Positions 1 through 5,169 of a DNA stretch of 5,169 nucleotides are shown here, piece by piece. Source of the stretch: Alphaproteobacteria bacterium. GTDB lineage: Bacteria > Pseudomonadota > Alphaproteobacteria > UBA828. The DNA lies in the NCBI GenBank assembly GCA_029937205.1, contig JAPYQV010000250.1, forward strand, positions 1 to 5,169, given 5' to 3'. The notes under the pieces were generated by a model. It had not been told where the DNA came from. It searched no databases and saw nothing but the letters and a program-made list of their open reading frames with translations. The stretch's first letter is position 1, and every line of letters starts with the position of its first letter. Made by a program: the position numbers and the translations under genes.

Positions 1-1
1 T

Positions 2-136
2 CTATGATGTGGTCGAAGCGGCGTGCCCCGTTGGTGTTGATCTTCCGAGCCGAGACACCATCAAGAATGATCTGCGCCTCATGACGCCATGACGTTAATG
101 ACGTTAGTGACGTTAACTCCCCGGCCCTTAGCGTCA
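2..136 (-). other. Doubtful partial open frame running off the left edge
   Basis: On the minus strand an open frame starts with ATG at 136 and continues out of the window for at least 45 codons. It is in the same frame as the recombinase remnant, after that gene's stop codon. I recognise no family in it. Its first third is simply the 9-bp repeat array read as a Leu-Thr-Ser tripeptide repeated three times. There is no Shine-Dalgarno sequence before the ATG. The opposite strand is also open from base 3 to a TGA at 87-89, so openness alone means little. It may be the end of a second mobile-element gene, or non-coding. Confidence 0.13.
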
Positions 137-154
137 TTATCGTCGTTATCGTCA
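82..154. repeat. Inverted array of 9-bp repeats (3 + 3 copies)
   Basis: Three tandem 9-mers run on the plus strand: TGACGTTAA (90-98), TGACGTTAG (99-107) and TGACGTTAA (108-116). They are preceded by a degenerate 8-base copy, TGACGCCA (82-89). An 11-bp spacer (117-127) follows, then three 9-mers in the opposite orientation: TTAGCGTCA (128-136), TTATCGTCG (137-145) and TTATCGTCA (146-154). The consensus is TGACGNTAA. The two 27-bp halves pair as a long stem: on the plus strand 25 of 27 positions pair when G-U is allowed, with only two U-U mismatches, at unit position 6. The array lies four bases past the stop codon of the recombinase remnant. Possible roles are iterated protein-binding sites (an arm-type recombinase array, iterons or an operator) or a large transcription-stopping hairpin. 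The structure is seen directly; the role is not known. Confidence 0.85.
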
Positions 155-158
155 AAGG

Positions 159-356
159 TCACAGCTTCAAAGCCAAATCTTCGGCCCTGAGGTGGGTATA
201 TCGTTGGAGCATCCTTAAGTCCCGGTGGCCTGTGATGGCGGCGACCTCCATGACATTGAGGCCCTTCTCGAAGAACCTGCTAGTCGCTTCATGGCGCAGG
301 TCATGGAAGCGTAGGCCCACAACACCTGATCTACCCAATATCCTAAAAGCTCTCAC
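159..356 (-). pseudogene. Tyrosine recombinase/phage integrase, C-terminal remnant
   Basis: The 65 residues match the C-terminal end of the catalytic domain of tyrosine site-specific recombinases, which cut and rejoin DNA through a covalent phosphotyrosine intermediate. Visible motifs are HDLRH (His18, Arg21), TGH (His44) and the nucleophile in QRYTHL (Tyr53), followed by RAEDLA, an ending usual in prophage and island integrases. The family normally has 300-400 residues. The first catalytic Arg, the core-binding domain and the arm-binding domain are all missing. Reading upstream in the same frame meets a TGA at 369-371 after only four more codons. The nominal start is a GTG with no Shine-Dalgarno sequence, and the sequence beyond shows no integrase-like peptide in that frame. 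I call it a decayed fragment left by a mobile element. The catalytic residues present are intact, so loss came by truncation, not point decay. Confidence 0.82.
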
Positions 357-534
357 AGCGTGCGATGATCACCGATAGTTTTTTTTGATCGCCTGCTCGG
401 CTCGACGAAATGGGGTGATCGCCATGCTGACCGCCAAATCAGGGCCGATTTAGCCTTAGACCGCCACGGCTGGTACGCTATCGGCGAGCGCGAGTGATCA
501 TCCGGGGAATCTGGGACAAGGGAATATATTCATC

Positions 535-2727
535 ATGGCACGCGATCCAAAATACGATATTTTGTTCGAACCGATTAAGTTGGGCCCAAAGACCGCGAAA
601 AATCGCTTCTGGCAAACGCCTCACTGCGCCGGCCCCGGGTCCGAAAGACCCGGCACGCAGGCCGCGTTTCGGGGGATGAAGGCCGAAGGCGGGTGGGGCA
701 CCGTGTTTACGGAATATTGCTCGATACACCCGGAGTCGGATGAATTTTCCTATGTCTCGGCGCGTCTGTGGGACGACGGCGACATCATCAACCTTGGCCA
801 TATGTGCGATACCCTGCACGGGTACGGCGCGCTGGCGGGCGTTCAATTATGGTATGGCGGCATCCAGTCCCCCTGTCTCGAATCCCGCGACGTACCGCGC
901 AGCTCGGGCGATCTACCGTCGAACGGCTACCGCTCGCGAACGATTTACGGGCGCGAGGCCGACGAGGACGACATCAAGGTGCTGATCAACATGTATGTGG
1001 AGGCGGCCAAGCGCGGTCAACAGGCGGGCTTCGACATCCTTGAGGTGATCTGCAGCGATAGCGGCTTGCCGATGCAGTTCTTCGAGCGGCGCTATAATCA
1101 CCGTTCTGATCGCTATGGCGGCTCGCTCGAGAACCGCGCGCGGTTCATTATCGAATTATTGAGCGCGCTCAAGACCGCGTGCGGCGGCGACAGCGCCATT
1201 GGCGTCCGCTTCAACATGGACACCACGCGAGGCGCCAGCGGCATCCAGCATTTCGACGAGGGCATCGGCTTCATCGAGATTCTCGCCCGCGAGGGCGTGG
1301 TCGACGTGCTGTCGACCAAGATCGGCGACCTCGAGGAATGGGCCGGCGAGGACGCCGGCGGCTCGCGCTTCCGAAAATCCGACTGGACGCGGCCGTTCGT
1401 CGATGGGGTCAAGAGCATCATGGGCGACATTCCCGTGGTCAACAATGGCCGCTTCACCAGCCCCGACGACATGATCGGCGTGATCAATTCCGGCCAGTGC
1501 GACATCATCGGCGCCGCGCGTCCGTCGATTGCCGATCCATTCCTGCCCAGGAAAATCGAGGAGGGCCGGCCGGAAGATATTCGCGAGTGCATCGGCTGCA
1601 ACATGTGCGTCTCGAAGTTCAACCAGAACGGCCTGATCTACTGTACCCAGAATGCAACGACGATGGAGGAGTACCGCCGGGGCTGGCACCCCGAGAAATT
1701 CGACAAGACGGAGGACCCCTGCTCGGTGCTCGTGGTCGGCGGCGGACCGGCCGGCATGGAATGCGCGCGGGTCCTCGGGATGCGCGGCTATGACGTACAT
1801 TTACGCGAAGCCGATGACGCGCTCGGCGGCCTGTGGAAGGACGTCGCCCGCTATCCACGCTGCTCGGAATGGGGGCGGGTCACGAGTTACCGCGAAATGC
1901 AGCTTGCCAAGCTCAAGAATGTCGAGGTCCACCTCGGCGTGGGCAAAATGACGGCGGACGACGTGCTCAACTACGGCGCCGATAAGGTGGTGATCGCGAC
2001 CGGATCGCACTGGTCGGAGGATGGCATGGGCGCCGAATCCCACACCGCGATCCCCGGCGCCGATGCATCGCTGCCGCACTGCCTGACGCCGGAGCAGGTG
2101 ATGGCGGGCAAGCCGGTCGGCGACAAGGTGATCATCGTCGACGGCGACGGCCACTTTACGGGGCTCGCCATGGCCGAGCTTCTGGTCGATCAAGGCAAGC
2201 AAGTGACCATCGTGACGGAAGCGGCTTACGCCGCCGAATACGGCGCCTACACGATGGAGATCGGCAACAATTTGCGGATGATGCATGAGAAGAAGATTGC
2301 GAAATTCACCCATCATTGGCTGGACAAGGTCGCGCCCGACAAGGTGACGCTGTTCTACCTCTACCGCGACAGTGCCGAGTTATTCGATCAGGGCAACGGA
2401 CGGTTCGGCCGCCGCGAAGGCACCGAGACGTTCGATGTGGCGTGCGATTCAGTTATTCTCGTCACCGCCCGTGTGCCGAACTCGGGGCTCTACAAAGAGC
2501 TCAAGGCGCGCAAATCCGAGTGGCTGGAAAATGAAATTCAGGCGATCTACCGGATCGGCGATTGCCTTGCGCCGCAGCAACTGATGAACGTTATCTTCGG
2601 CGCACACAGGATCGCCCGCGAATTCGATTCACCGCACCCGGAACAGCCCCTGCCATGGATTCGCGAACGCCAAATGTGGCAGGCGGAAACCTATCCCAAG
2701 CTGGGGGATCCGCGCCCTGCCGTATAA
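535..2727 (+). CDS. Trimethylamine dehydrogenase-family FMN/4Fe-4S amine dehydrogenase
   Basis: Likely a cytoplasmic iron-sulfur flavoprotein that oxidatively cleaves the C-N bond of an amine and passes electrons from FMN through a 4Fe-4S cluster, in known members to electron-transfer flavoprotein. Its 730 residues equal the length of Methylophilus trimethylamine dehydrogenase (TMADH), and the N-terminus ARDPKYDILFEP lines up from the first residue, supporting this ATG. An AAGGGA at 518-523 is a rather distant ribosome site. Residues 1-345 form an old-yellow-enzyme barrel with Cys31 (PHC), the equivalent of the Cys that binds FMN covalently, plus Tyr61, Ser75, Trp106, Arg225 and Trp269. Cysteines 352, 355, 358 and 370 give the CxxCxxC-x11-C cluster motif. 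Residues 396-676 form the ADP/nucleotide-binding domains, with GGGPAG at 402-407 and a terminal IGD at 674-676. Tyr61, Ser75 and Trp106 resemble TMADH more than dimethylamine dehydrogenase. However, TMADH Tyr169, His172 and Trp355 align with Ile172, Asp175 and Phe362, so the substrate may not be trimethylamine. Histamine dehydrogenase or an N-methyl demethylase are alternatives. Family call sure, substrate unsure. Confidence 0.95.
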   Translation: MARDPKYDILFEPIKLGPKTAKNRFWQTPHCAGPGSERPGTQAAFRGMKAEGGWGTVFTEYCSIHPESDEFSYVSARLWDDGDIINLGHMCDTLHGYGALAGVQLWYGGIQSPCLESRDVPRSSGDLPSNGYRSRTIYGREADEDDIKVLINMYVEAAKRGQQAGFDILEVICSDSGLPMQFFERRYNHRSDRYGGSLENRARFIIELLSALKTACGGDSAIGVRFNMDTTRGASGIQHFDEGIGFIEILAREGVVDVLSTKIGDLEEWAGEDAGGSRFRKSDWTRPFVDGVKSIMGDIPVVNNGRFTSPDDMIGVINSGQCDIIGAARPSIADPFLPRKIEEGRPEDIRECIGCNMCVSKFNQNGLIYCTQNATTMEEYRRGWHPEKFDKTEDPCSVLVVGGGPAGMECARVLGMRGYDVHLREADDALGGLWKDVARYPRCSEWGRVTSYREMQLAKLKNVEVHLGVGKMTADDVLNYGADKVVIATGSHWSEDGMGAESHTAIPGADASLPHCLTPEQVMAGKPVGDKVIIVDGDGHFTGLAMAELLVDQGKQVTIVTEAAYAAEYGAYTMEIGNNLRMMHEKKIAKFTHHWLDKVAPDKVTLFYLYRDSAELFDQGNGRFGRREGTETFDVACDSVILVTARVPNSGLYKELKARKSEWLENEIQAIYRIGDCLAPQQLMNVIFGAHRIAREFDSPHPEQPLPWIRERQMWQAETYPKLGDPRPAV

Positions 2728-2759
2728 CCGGTCGGGTAAGATCGGCGGCCCATGCGGGG

Positions 2760-3563
2760 CTATCCCGTGAATGTCCAACCGCCGTCGGCGAGCACCATTT
2801 GGCCGGTGATGTAGCCGCCGCCGTCGGAGGCGAGAAACAGCACGGTTTCGGCAATCTCCTCCGGCACGCCCATGCGCTTGAGCGGCGTCATGGCGATGGC
2901 TTCCTCAACATGCTCCGCCGGGATATCCCAATCGGCGTCCCAGTTTGCCTCGATCGGCCCGGGCGAGACCGCGTTGACGCGGATGCGCGGCGCAAGATCG
3001 CGCGCCAACGCCGTGGTAAAGCCGCGCAGCGCGCCCTTGGCCGCGCAATATTGCACCGCGCAGGAATTCACCATGTTCTCCTGGTTGACGCCGTTGCCAT
3101 AGGTGCTGGTGAAATTAACGATGGCGCCGCCGCCGCGCGCATCCATGTGGGGCACGACGGCGCGGCACATGAGAAAGGTGCCCTTGACGTCGACCTCGAA
3201 CAGCGCCTCCCACGCCGCCGGGTCGATATCGCGGAAGCGCACGGCATCGGCCGCGTCTATCCGGCCGGCGGCATTGACCAGCACATCGACGCCGCCAAAG
3301 CGCGCCACCGTCTCGTCGACAAAGGCTTGCACCGACCCGGGGTCGGTGATGTCGAGAGCGGCGGCATAGGCAATGCCGCCCGCCGCCTCGATCTCCTGCA
3401 CGGCTTGCTGCGCCAAATCCGCGCCACTGCGGTAGGACAGCGCGACCTTGGCACCCTCGCGCGCCAGGGCGCGGGCGCTGGCGCCGCCGAGAACGCCGCT
3501 CGCGCCGGTTACGATCGCCACGCGATCGATAAATCTGTGGCCGTCATTCCAGCGACCGGACAT
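2760..3563 (-). CDS. Short-chain dehydrogenase/reductase (SDR), FabG-like
   Basis: A 267-residue classical SDR, a soluble NAD(P)-dependent oxidoreductase acting on a carbonyl or alcohol; the substrate cannot be read from sequence. The Rossmann motif TGASGVLG (19-26) follows the first strand. NAAG (97-100) is the structural NNAG motif. Ser153, Tyr172 and Lys176 (YCAAK) are the catalytic residues, followed by NAVSPGPI (197-204) and the C-terminal TGQMVLADGGW common to FabG-like enzymes. Arg45 and Ser46 after the second strand, with no Asp there, favour NADP(H) (inference). Two oddities: Val24 replaces the usual middle glycine of TGxxxGxG, and Asp125 stands where the catalytic-tetrad Asn usually sits (VDVKG). 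The frame stays open to an ATG at 3650, but the start at 3563 has a GGAGG seven bases upstream and gives a normal-length N-terminus. The gene converges on the flavoprotein gene with 32 bp between stops and has its own promoter region shared with the divergent binding-protein gene. Confidence 0.93.
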   Translation of the reverse strand: MSGRWNDGHRFIDRVAIVTGASGVLGGASARALAREGAKVALSYRSGADLAQQAVQEIEAAGGIAYAAALDITDPGSVQAFVDETVARFGGVDVLVNAAGRIDAADAVRFRDIDPAAWEALFEVDVKGTFLMCRAVVPHMDARGGGAIVNFTSTYGNGVNQENMVNSCAVQYCAAKGALRGFTTALARDLAPRIRVNAVSPGPIEANWDADWDIPAEHVEEAIAMTPLKRMGVPEEIAETVLFLASDGGGYITGQMVLADGGWTFTG

Positions 3564-3570
3564 GGGCTTT

Positions 3571-3575
3571 CCTCC
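3571..3575 (-). promoter_or_regulatory. Ribosome binding site of the SDR gene
   Basis: GGAGG on the minus strand, seven bases before the ATG at 3563-3561. It decides between this start and the upstream in-frame ATG at 3650, which would add 29 residues unlike an SDR N-terminus. Confidence 0.8.
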
Positions 3576-3711
3576 GTTGTTCGCCGGCCAAATGATATCG
3601 GAGCATCCGTCGTGGGCAAGGTCTGATTTCGGCTCAATCGAATCCGGCAATTCGCTTTCGCTTGCAGCACGATTGTGAGACTATTTAGGTGCCAGAAAGT
3701 TTAACTTCGAA

Positions 3712-3750
3712 TATGGCGCGGAGCTTGGTGATGGGAGAAGCTCCGCCATA
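3712..3750 (+). promoter_or_regulatory. Hairpin in the leader/divergent region upstream of the binding-protein gene
   Basis: An inverted repeat of 13 base pairs: TATGGC-gc-GGAGCTT (3712-3726) pairs with AAGCTCCGCCATA (3738-3750), with a two-base bulge (3718-3719) and an 11-base loop. An A/T-rich stretch (3747-3768) follows, containing CATAAT (3747-3752) and TACAAT (3758-3763), either of which could be a -10 box; TTGGTG (3725-3730) sits 16 bp before the first. The stem lies 54 bases before the ATG at 3805. It is not followed by a T-run on either strand, so it is not a typical intrinsic terminator. An operator or an mRNA leader structure controlling amine transporter expression is more likely. 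The structure is seen; the role is inference. Confidence 0.5.
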
Positions 3751-3789
3751 ATAAAATTACAATAAAATGTTCGCGAAACAACAAAGACT

Positions 3790-3796
3790 GGGAGGT
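3790..3796 (+). promoter_or_regulatory. Ribosome binding site of the PotD-like gene
   Basis: GGGAGGT, a near-perfect Shine-Dalgarno sequence, ends eight bases before the ATG at 3805. It is the strongest ribosome site on the plus strand here, fitting an abundantly made periplasmic binding protein. Confidence 0.8.
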
Positions 3797-3804
3797 CAAT
3801 CAAA

Positions 3805-4911
3805 ATGCCAAACATTAGTTGGAGTAAATTTGCGCCGGCGGTTGTGCTTGCCGCGGCCGTTGCGATCGGCGGCACGATGACGGCGATTGGGTCGAGCCAG
3901 GCCGAGGCGGGCGAGCTCGCCATTCTCACCTGGGAAGGCTATGCCGATTCCTCCATCACGCAGAAGTACGAGGACGAAACGGGCTGTGCCATCAGCCGCA
4001 CCTATGTCGGCTCGAACGACGAGTTCCCGGCCAAGCTTGCGGCCGGCGGCTCTATCTACGATGCGGTTTCGCCGTCGCTCGACACCACCGGCATTCTTGC
4101 CAAGATGGGCGTCGTCGAGCCGATTGCGATCGACATGCTGCCCGACTGGGAGGACATCTACGAGGGCTTTCGGGTCCACCCCAGCGTGGCCGGCGCCGAA
4201 GGCTGGATGCCGCCGGAGGGCACTGTCTGGGCCGTGCCTTACTCCTGGGGCTCAATCGCCTGGATGTATCGTGCGGACAAGTTCGACACACCACCGGATT
4301 CGATCGAGATCTTCTGGGATCCGGCCTATGCGGGGAAACTCTCGATCTGGGACGACAAGACCAACATTTATGCGGTGGCACGCTATATTTTCGGGCGTGA
4401 CGTCAACGTCTACGACCTGTCCGACGAGCAGCTTGCGCAGGTTCGCGACAAGCTCATCGAGGCCAAGCCGCAGATGCGCAAATACTGGGCGACCGCGGGC
4501 GAGCTGGTGAACCTCTATGCCAACGGCGAGGTGATCTTCTCGAACACCTGGGGCGGCTACCAGTCGGGGTTGCTCATCGAGCAGGGCATTCCCATGGTCG
4601 AGTTCGTGCCGAAAGAAAAGGCCGACGGCTGGCAGGATGCCTGGCAGATCGTCAAGGGCACGCCGAACATGGACTGCGCGAAGAAGTTCGTGGTCTACAT
4701 GCAATCGCCCTACGCACAGTGCAAGATGTCGGCGGTCATGGGTTATTCCATGGCGAACGCCACGGCGGCCAAGGAATGCCTCACGCCTGAGATGTACGAG
4801 TCGCTGCATCAGGGCGACTGGACCTATATCGATGGTCTCGACTTCTGGCAGGAACCGGTTCGGGTTGACGCGATTATCGAGACCTGGAACGCGGTAAAGG
4901 CGGCGCAATAA
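3805..4911 (+). CDS. PotD/PotF-like periplasmic amine-binding protein of an ABC transporter
   Basis: A 368-residue solute-binding protein that would capture a polyamine or related cationic amine in the periplasm and deliver it to an inner-membrane ABC importer. The first 35 residues are a Sec signal peptide: Lys8, a hydrophobic stretch (10-27) and an AEA cleavage box before Gly36. The mature start LAILTWEGYAD matches the first strand of PotD-family proteins, with Trp43 and Tyr46 at the positions of PotD Trp34 and Tyr37. By alignment from memory, Trp249, Trp276, Asp278 and Asp184 correspond to PotD Trp229, Trp255, Asp257 and Asp168. PotD Glu171 appears as Asn187, so the ligand may differ from spermidine. 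Four cysteines (61, 291, 306, 325) in the mature chain could form disulfides. A hairpin separates it from the ATPase gene 161 bp downstream, an arrangement that often lets the binding protein be made in excess. The amine-transport class is well supported, the exact ligand is not. Confidence 0.92.
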   Translation: MPNISWSKFAPAVVLAAAVAIGGTMTAIGSSQAEAGELAILTWEGYADSSITQKYEDETGCAISRTYVGSNDEFPAKLAAGGSIYDAVSPSLDTTGILAKMGVVEPIAIDMLPDWEDIYEGFRVHPSVAGAEGWMPPEGTVWAVPYSWGSIAWMYRADKFDTPPDSIEIFWDPAYAGKLSIWDDKTNIYAVARYIFGRDVNVYDLSDEQLAQVRDKLIEAKPQMRKYWATAGELVNLYANGEVIFSNTWGGYQSGLLIEQGIPMVEFVPKEKADGWQDAWQIVKGTPNMDCAKKFVVYMQSPYAQCKMSAVMGYSMANATAAKECLTPEMYESLHQGDWTYIDGLDFWQEPVRVDAIIETWNAVKAAQ

Positions 4912-4932
4912 CCGCTTGATCCGGCACACAAT

Positions 4933-4982
4933 CGGAGCGGGGCGCGCGGCAACCATTTCCGCCCGTCCTGCTCCGTTTCCTT
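4933..4982 (+). terminator. GC-rich hairpin after the binding-protein gene (terminator or attenuator)
   Basis: Arm 4933-4948 (CGGAGCGGGGCGCGCG) pairs with 4960-4975 (CGCCCGTCCTGCTCCG) across an 11-base loop. Of 16 positions, 13 are Watson-Crick pairs, two are G-U and one is a C-C mismatch. A short T-rich tail, TTTCCTT, follows at 4976-4982. It starts 22 bases after the stop codon of the binding-protein gene and before the ATPase gene. The broken T-tract suggests partial termination or protection of the 3' end from nucleases, which would raise binding-protein mRNA relative to the downstream transporter genes. Structure seen, function inferred. Confidence 0.6.
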
Positions 4983-4996
4983 GCGACAAACGAGCG

Positions 4997-5010
4997 GGCT
5001 ATCCATAGCC
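4997..5010. repeat. Short palindrome upstream of the ATPase gene
   Basis: GGCTAT-cc-ATAGCC is a perfect 6-bp inverted repeat with a two-base centre, 62 bases before the ATPase start. The centre is too tight for a stable RNA hairpin, so if it is functional it would be a binding site for a dimeric regulator. It may also be chance. Confidence 0.25.
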
Positions 5011-5072
5011 ATTTCCATGCTACTGGATGATGGCGCGGTTTTGCACCGCTCAGCGAAAGTGTCTACGTCACC

Positions 5073-5169
5073 ATGGCCAACATCGTTGAACTCGAAAACC
5101 TGACCAAGAACTTTGGCGGGGTCCGCGCCGTCGACAATCTCAGCCTTCAGATCAAGGAAGGTGAATTCA
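5073..5169 (+). CDS. ABC transporter ATP-binding protein, N-terminus only (PotA-like)
   Basis: Only the first 32 codons are in the window. IVELENLTKNFGGVRAVDNL and the following SLQIKEGEF are the opening strands of an ABC transporter nucleotide-binding domain, ending just before the Walker A loop, which lies outside. Phe14 is where the A-loop aromatic residue that stacks on adenine normally sits. The GEF ending is usual in the PotA/FbpC/MalK group, and the gene follows a PotD-like binding protein, so a polyamine-type importer ATPase energising uptake at the inner membrane is the best reading. The NFGGVRAVD segment also resembles LivG-type ATPases, which cannot be excluded from so short a piece. 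No strong Shine-Dalgarno sequence precedes the ATG (GCGAAAG is 14 bases upstream); the start is chosen by family alignment, and a TGA at 5028-5030 closes the frame upstream. Confidence 0.88.
   Translation, partial: MANIVELENLTKNFGGVRAVDNLSLQIKEGEF

Noticed and set aside
379..386. Run of eight T that could end a terminator.
   Set aside because: No stable stem lies directly before it on the plus strand; only short GATC self-complementary pieces are present.
386..475. Apparent 30-bp periodicity: TGATCGCC at 386 and 416, GACCGCCA at 429 and 459.
   Set aside because: Outside the two 8-mers the successive 30-bp blocks agree at only about half the positions, so this is at best a very degenerate repeat and probably chance.
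411..497. Short plus-strand peptide ending ALDRHGWYAIGERE before a TGA at 495-497.
   Set aside because: It has no start codon or ribosome site, the frame opens only at 366-368, and I recognise no family.
635..653. Perfect 7-bp hairpin CCGGGTC-cgaaa-GACCCGG inside the flavoprotein gene.
   Set aside because: It falls in conserved coding sequence just after the flavin-binding Cys and is explained by Gly/Pro/Ser/Glu/Arg codons in GC-rich DNA.
1113..1622. Long minus-strand open frames inside the flavoprotein gene (also 1156-1800 and 1801-2316).
   Set aside because: They are antisense shadows typical of GC-rich genes; their peptides show no family motifs, while the plus-strand protein is clearly real.
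2728..2759. Possible bidirectional terminator between the convergent stop codons.
   Set aside because: The 32-bp gap has GC-rich pieces but no good inverted repeat and no T-run on either side.
2562..3626. A 354-codon plus-strand open frame covering the SDR gene.
   Set aside because: It is antisense to a gene with full SDR motifs and a good ribosome site, overlaps the flavoprotein 3' end, and its peptide is low-complexity His/Arg/Ala/Gly.
4252..4989. A 245-codon minus-strand open frame over the binding-protein gene.
   Set aside because: It is a shadow of the PotD-like gene, with no recognisable domain and no ribosome site.

Overview
The window looks like chromosomal or accessory DNA from a GC-rich proteobacterium, most plausibly an alphaproteobacterium. 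That placement is an inference from strong G/C bias at third codon positions, AGGAGG-type ribosome binding sites and the gene families present. No rRNA, tRNA or marker gene fixes the taxon, and I see no tRNA or CRISPR array.

Layout. Bases 1-158 hold no convincing gene. They contain a compact array of 9-bp units: three tandem copies, an 11-bp spacer, then three copies in the opposite orientation (consensus TGACGNTAA). Immediately beside it, on the minus strand, lies the C-terminal remnant of a tyrosine recombinase (159-356). It retains the HxxR, GH and Tyr motifs but has no N-terminal half. Together they look like the worn edge of a mobile element. After a gap of about 180 bp comes the main gene, 535-2727 (+), a 730-residue flavoprotein of the trimethylamine dehydrogenase type. 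It carries the cysteine for covalent FMN, a 4Fe-4S cluster motif and an ADP-binding domain. It converges, with only 32 bp between stop codons, on a short-chain dehydrogenase/reductase gene on the minus strand (2760-3563). A divergent intergenic region of 241 bp, containing a strong hairpin, separates that gene from a PotD-like periplasmic amine-binding protein (3805-4911, +). A GC-rich hairpin and a short palindrome follow. The window ends 32 codons into an ABC transporter ATPase (5073 onward), which starts the rest of the transporter.

How the parts may work together. The binding protein and ATPase point to import of a polyamine-like or other cationic amine. The flavoprotein belongs to a family that oxidatively cleaves C-N bonds of amines and yields an aldehyde plus a smaller amine or ammonia. 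The SDR could reduce or oxidise a carbonyl or alcohol intermediate. The joint role as an amine uptake and degradation locus is inference from adjacency; the three genes are not one operon.

The most notable points are two. First, the flavoprotein keeps all cofactor motifs of trimethylamine dehydrogenase but has replaced active-site residues equivalent to Tyr169, His172 and Trp355, which suggests a different substrate. Second, the inverted array of 9-mers beside the recombinase remnant is not explained by any gene I can identify.
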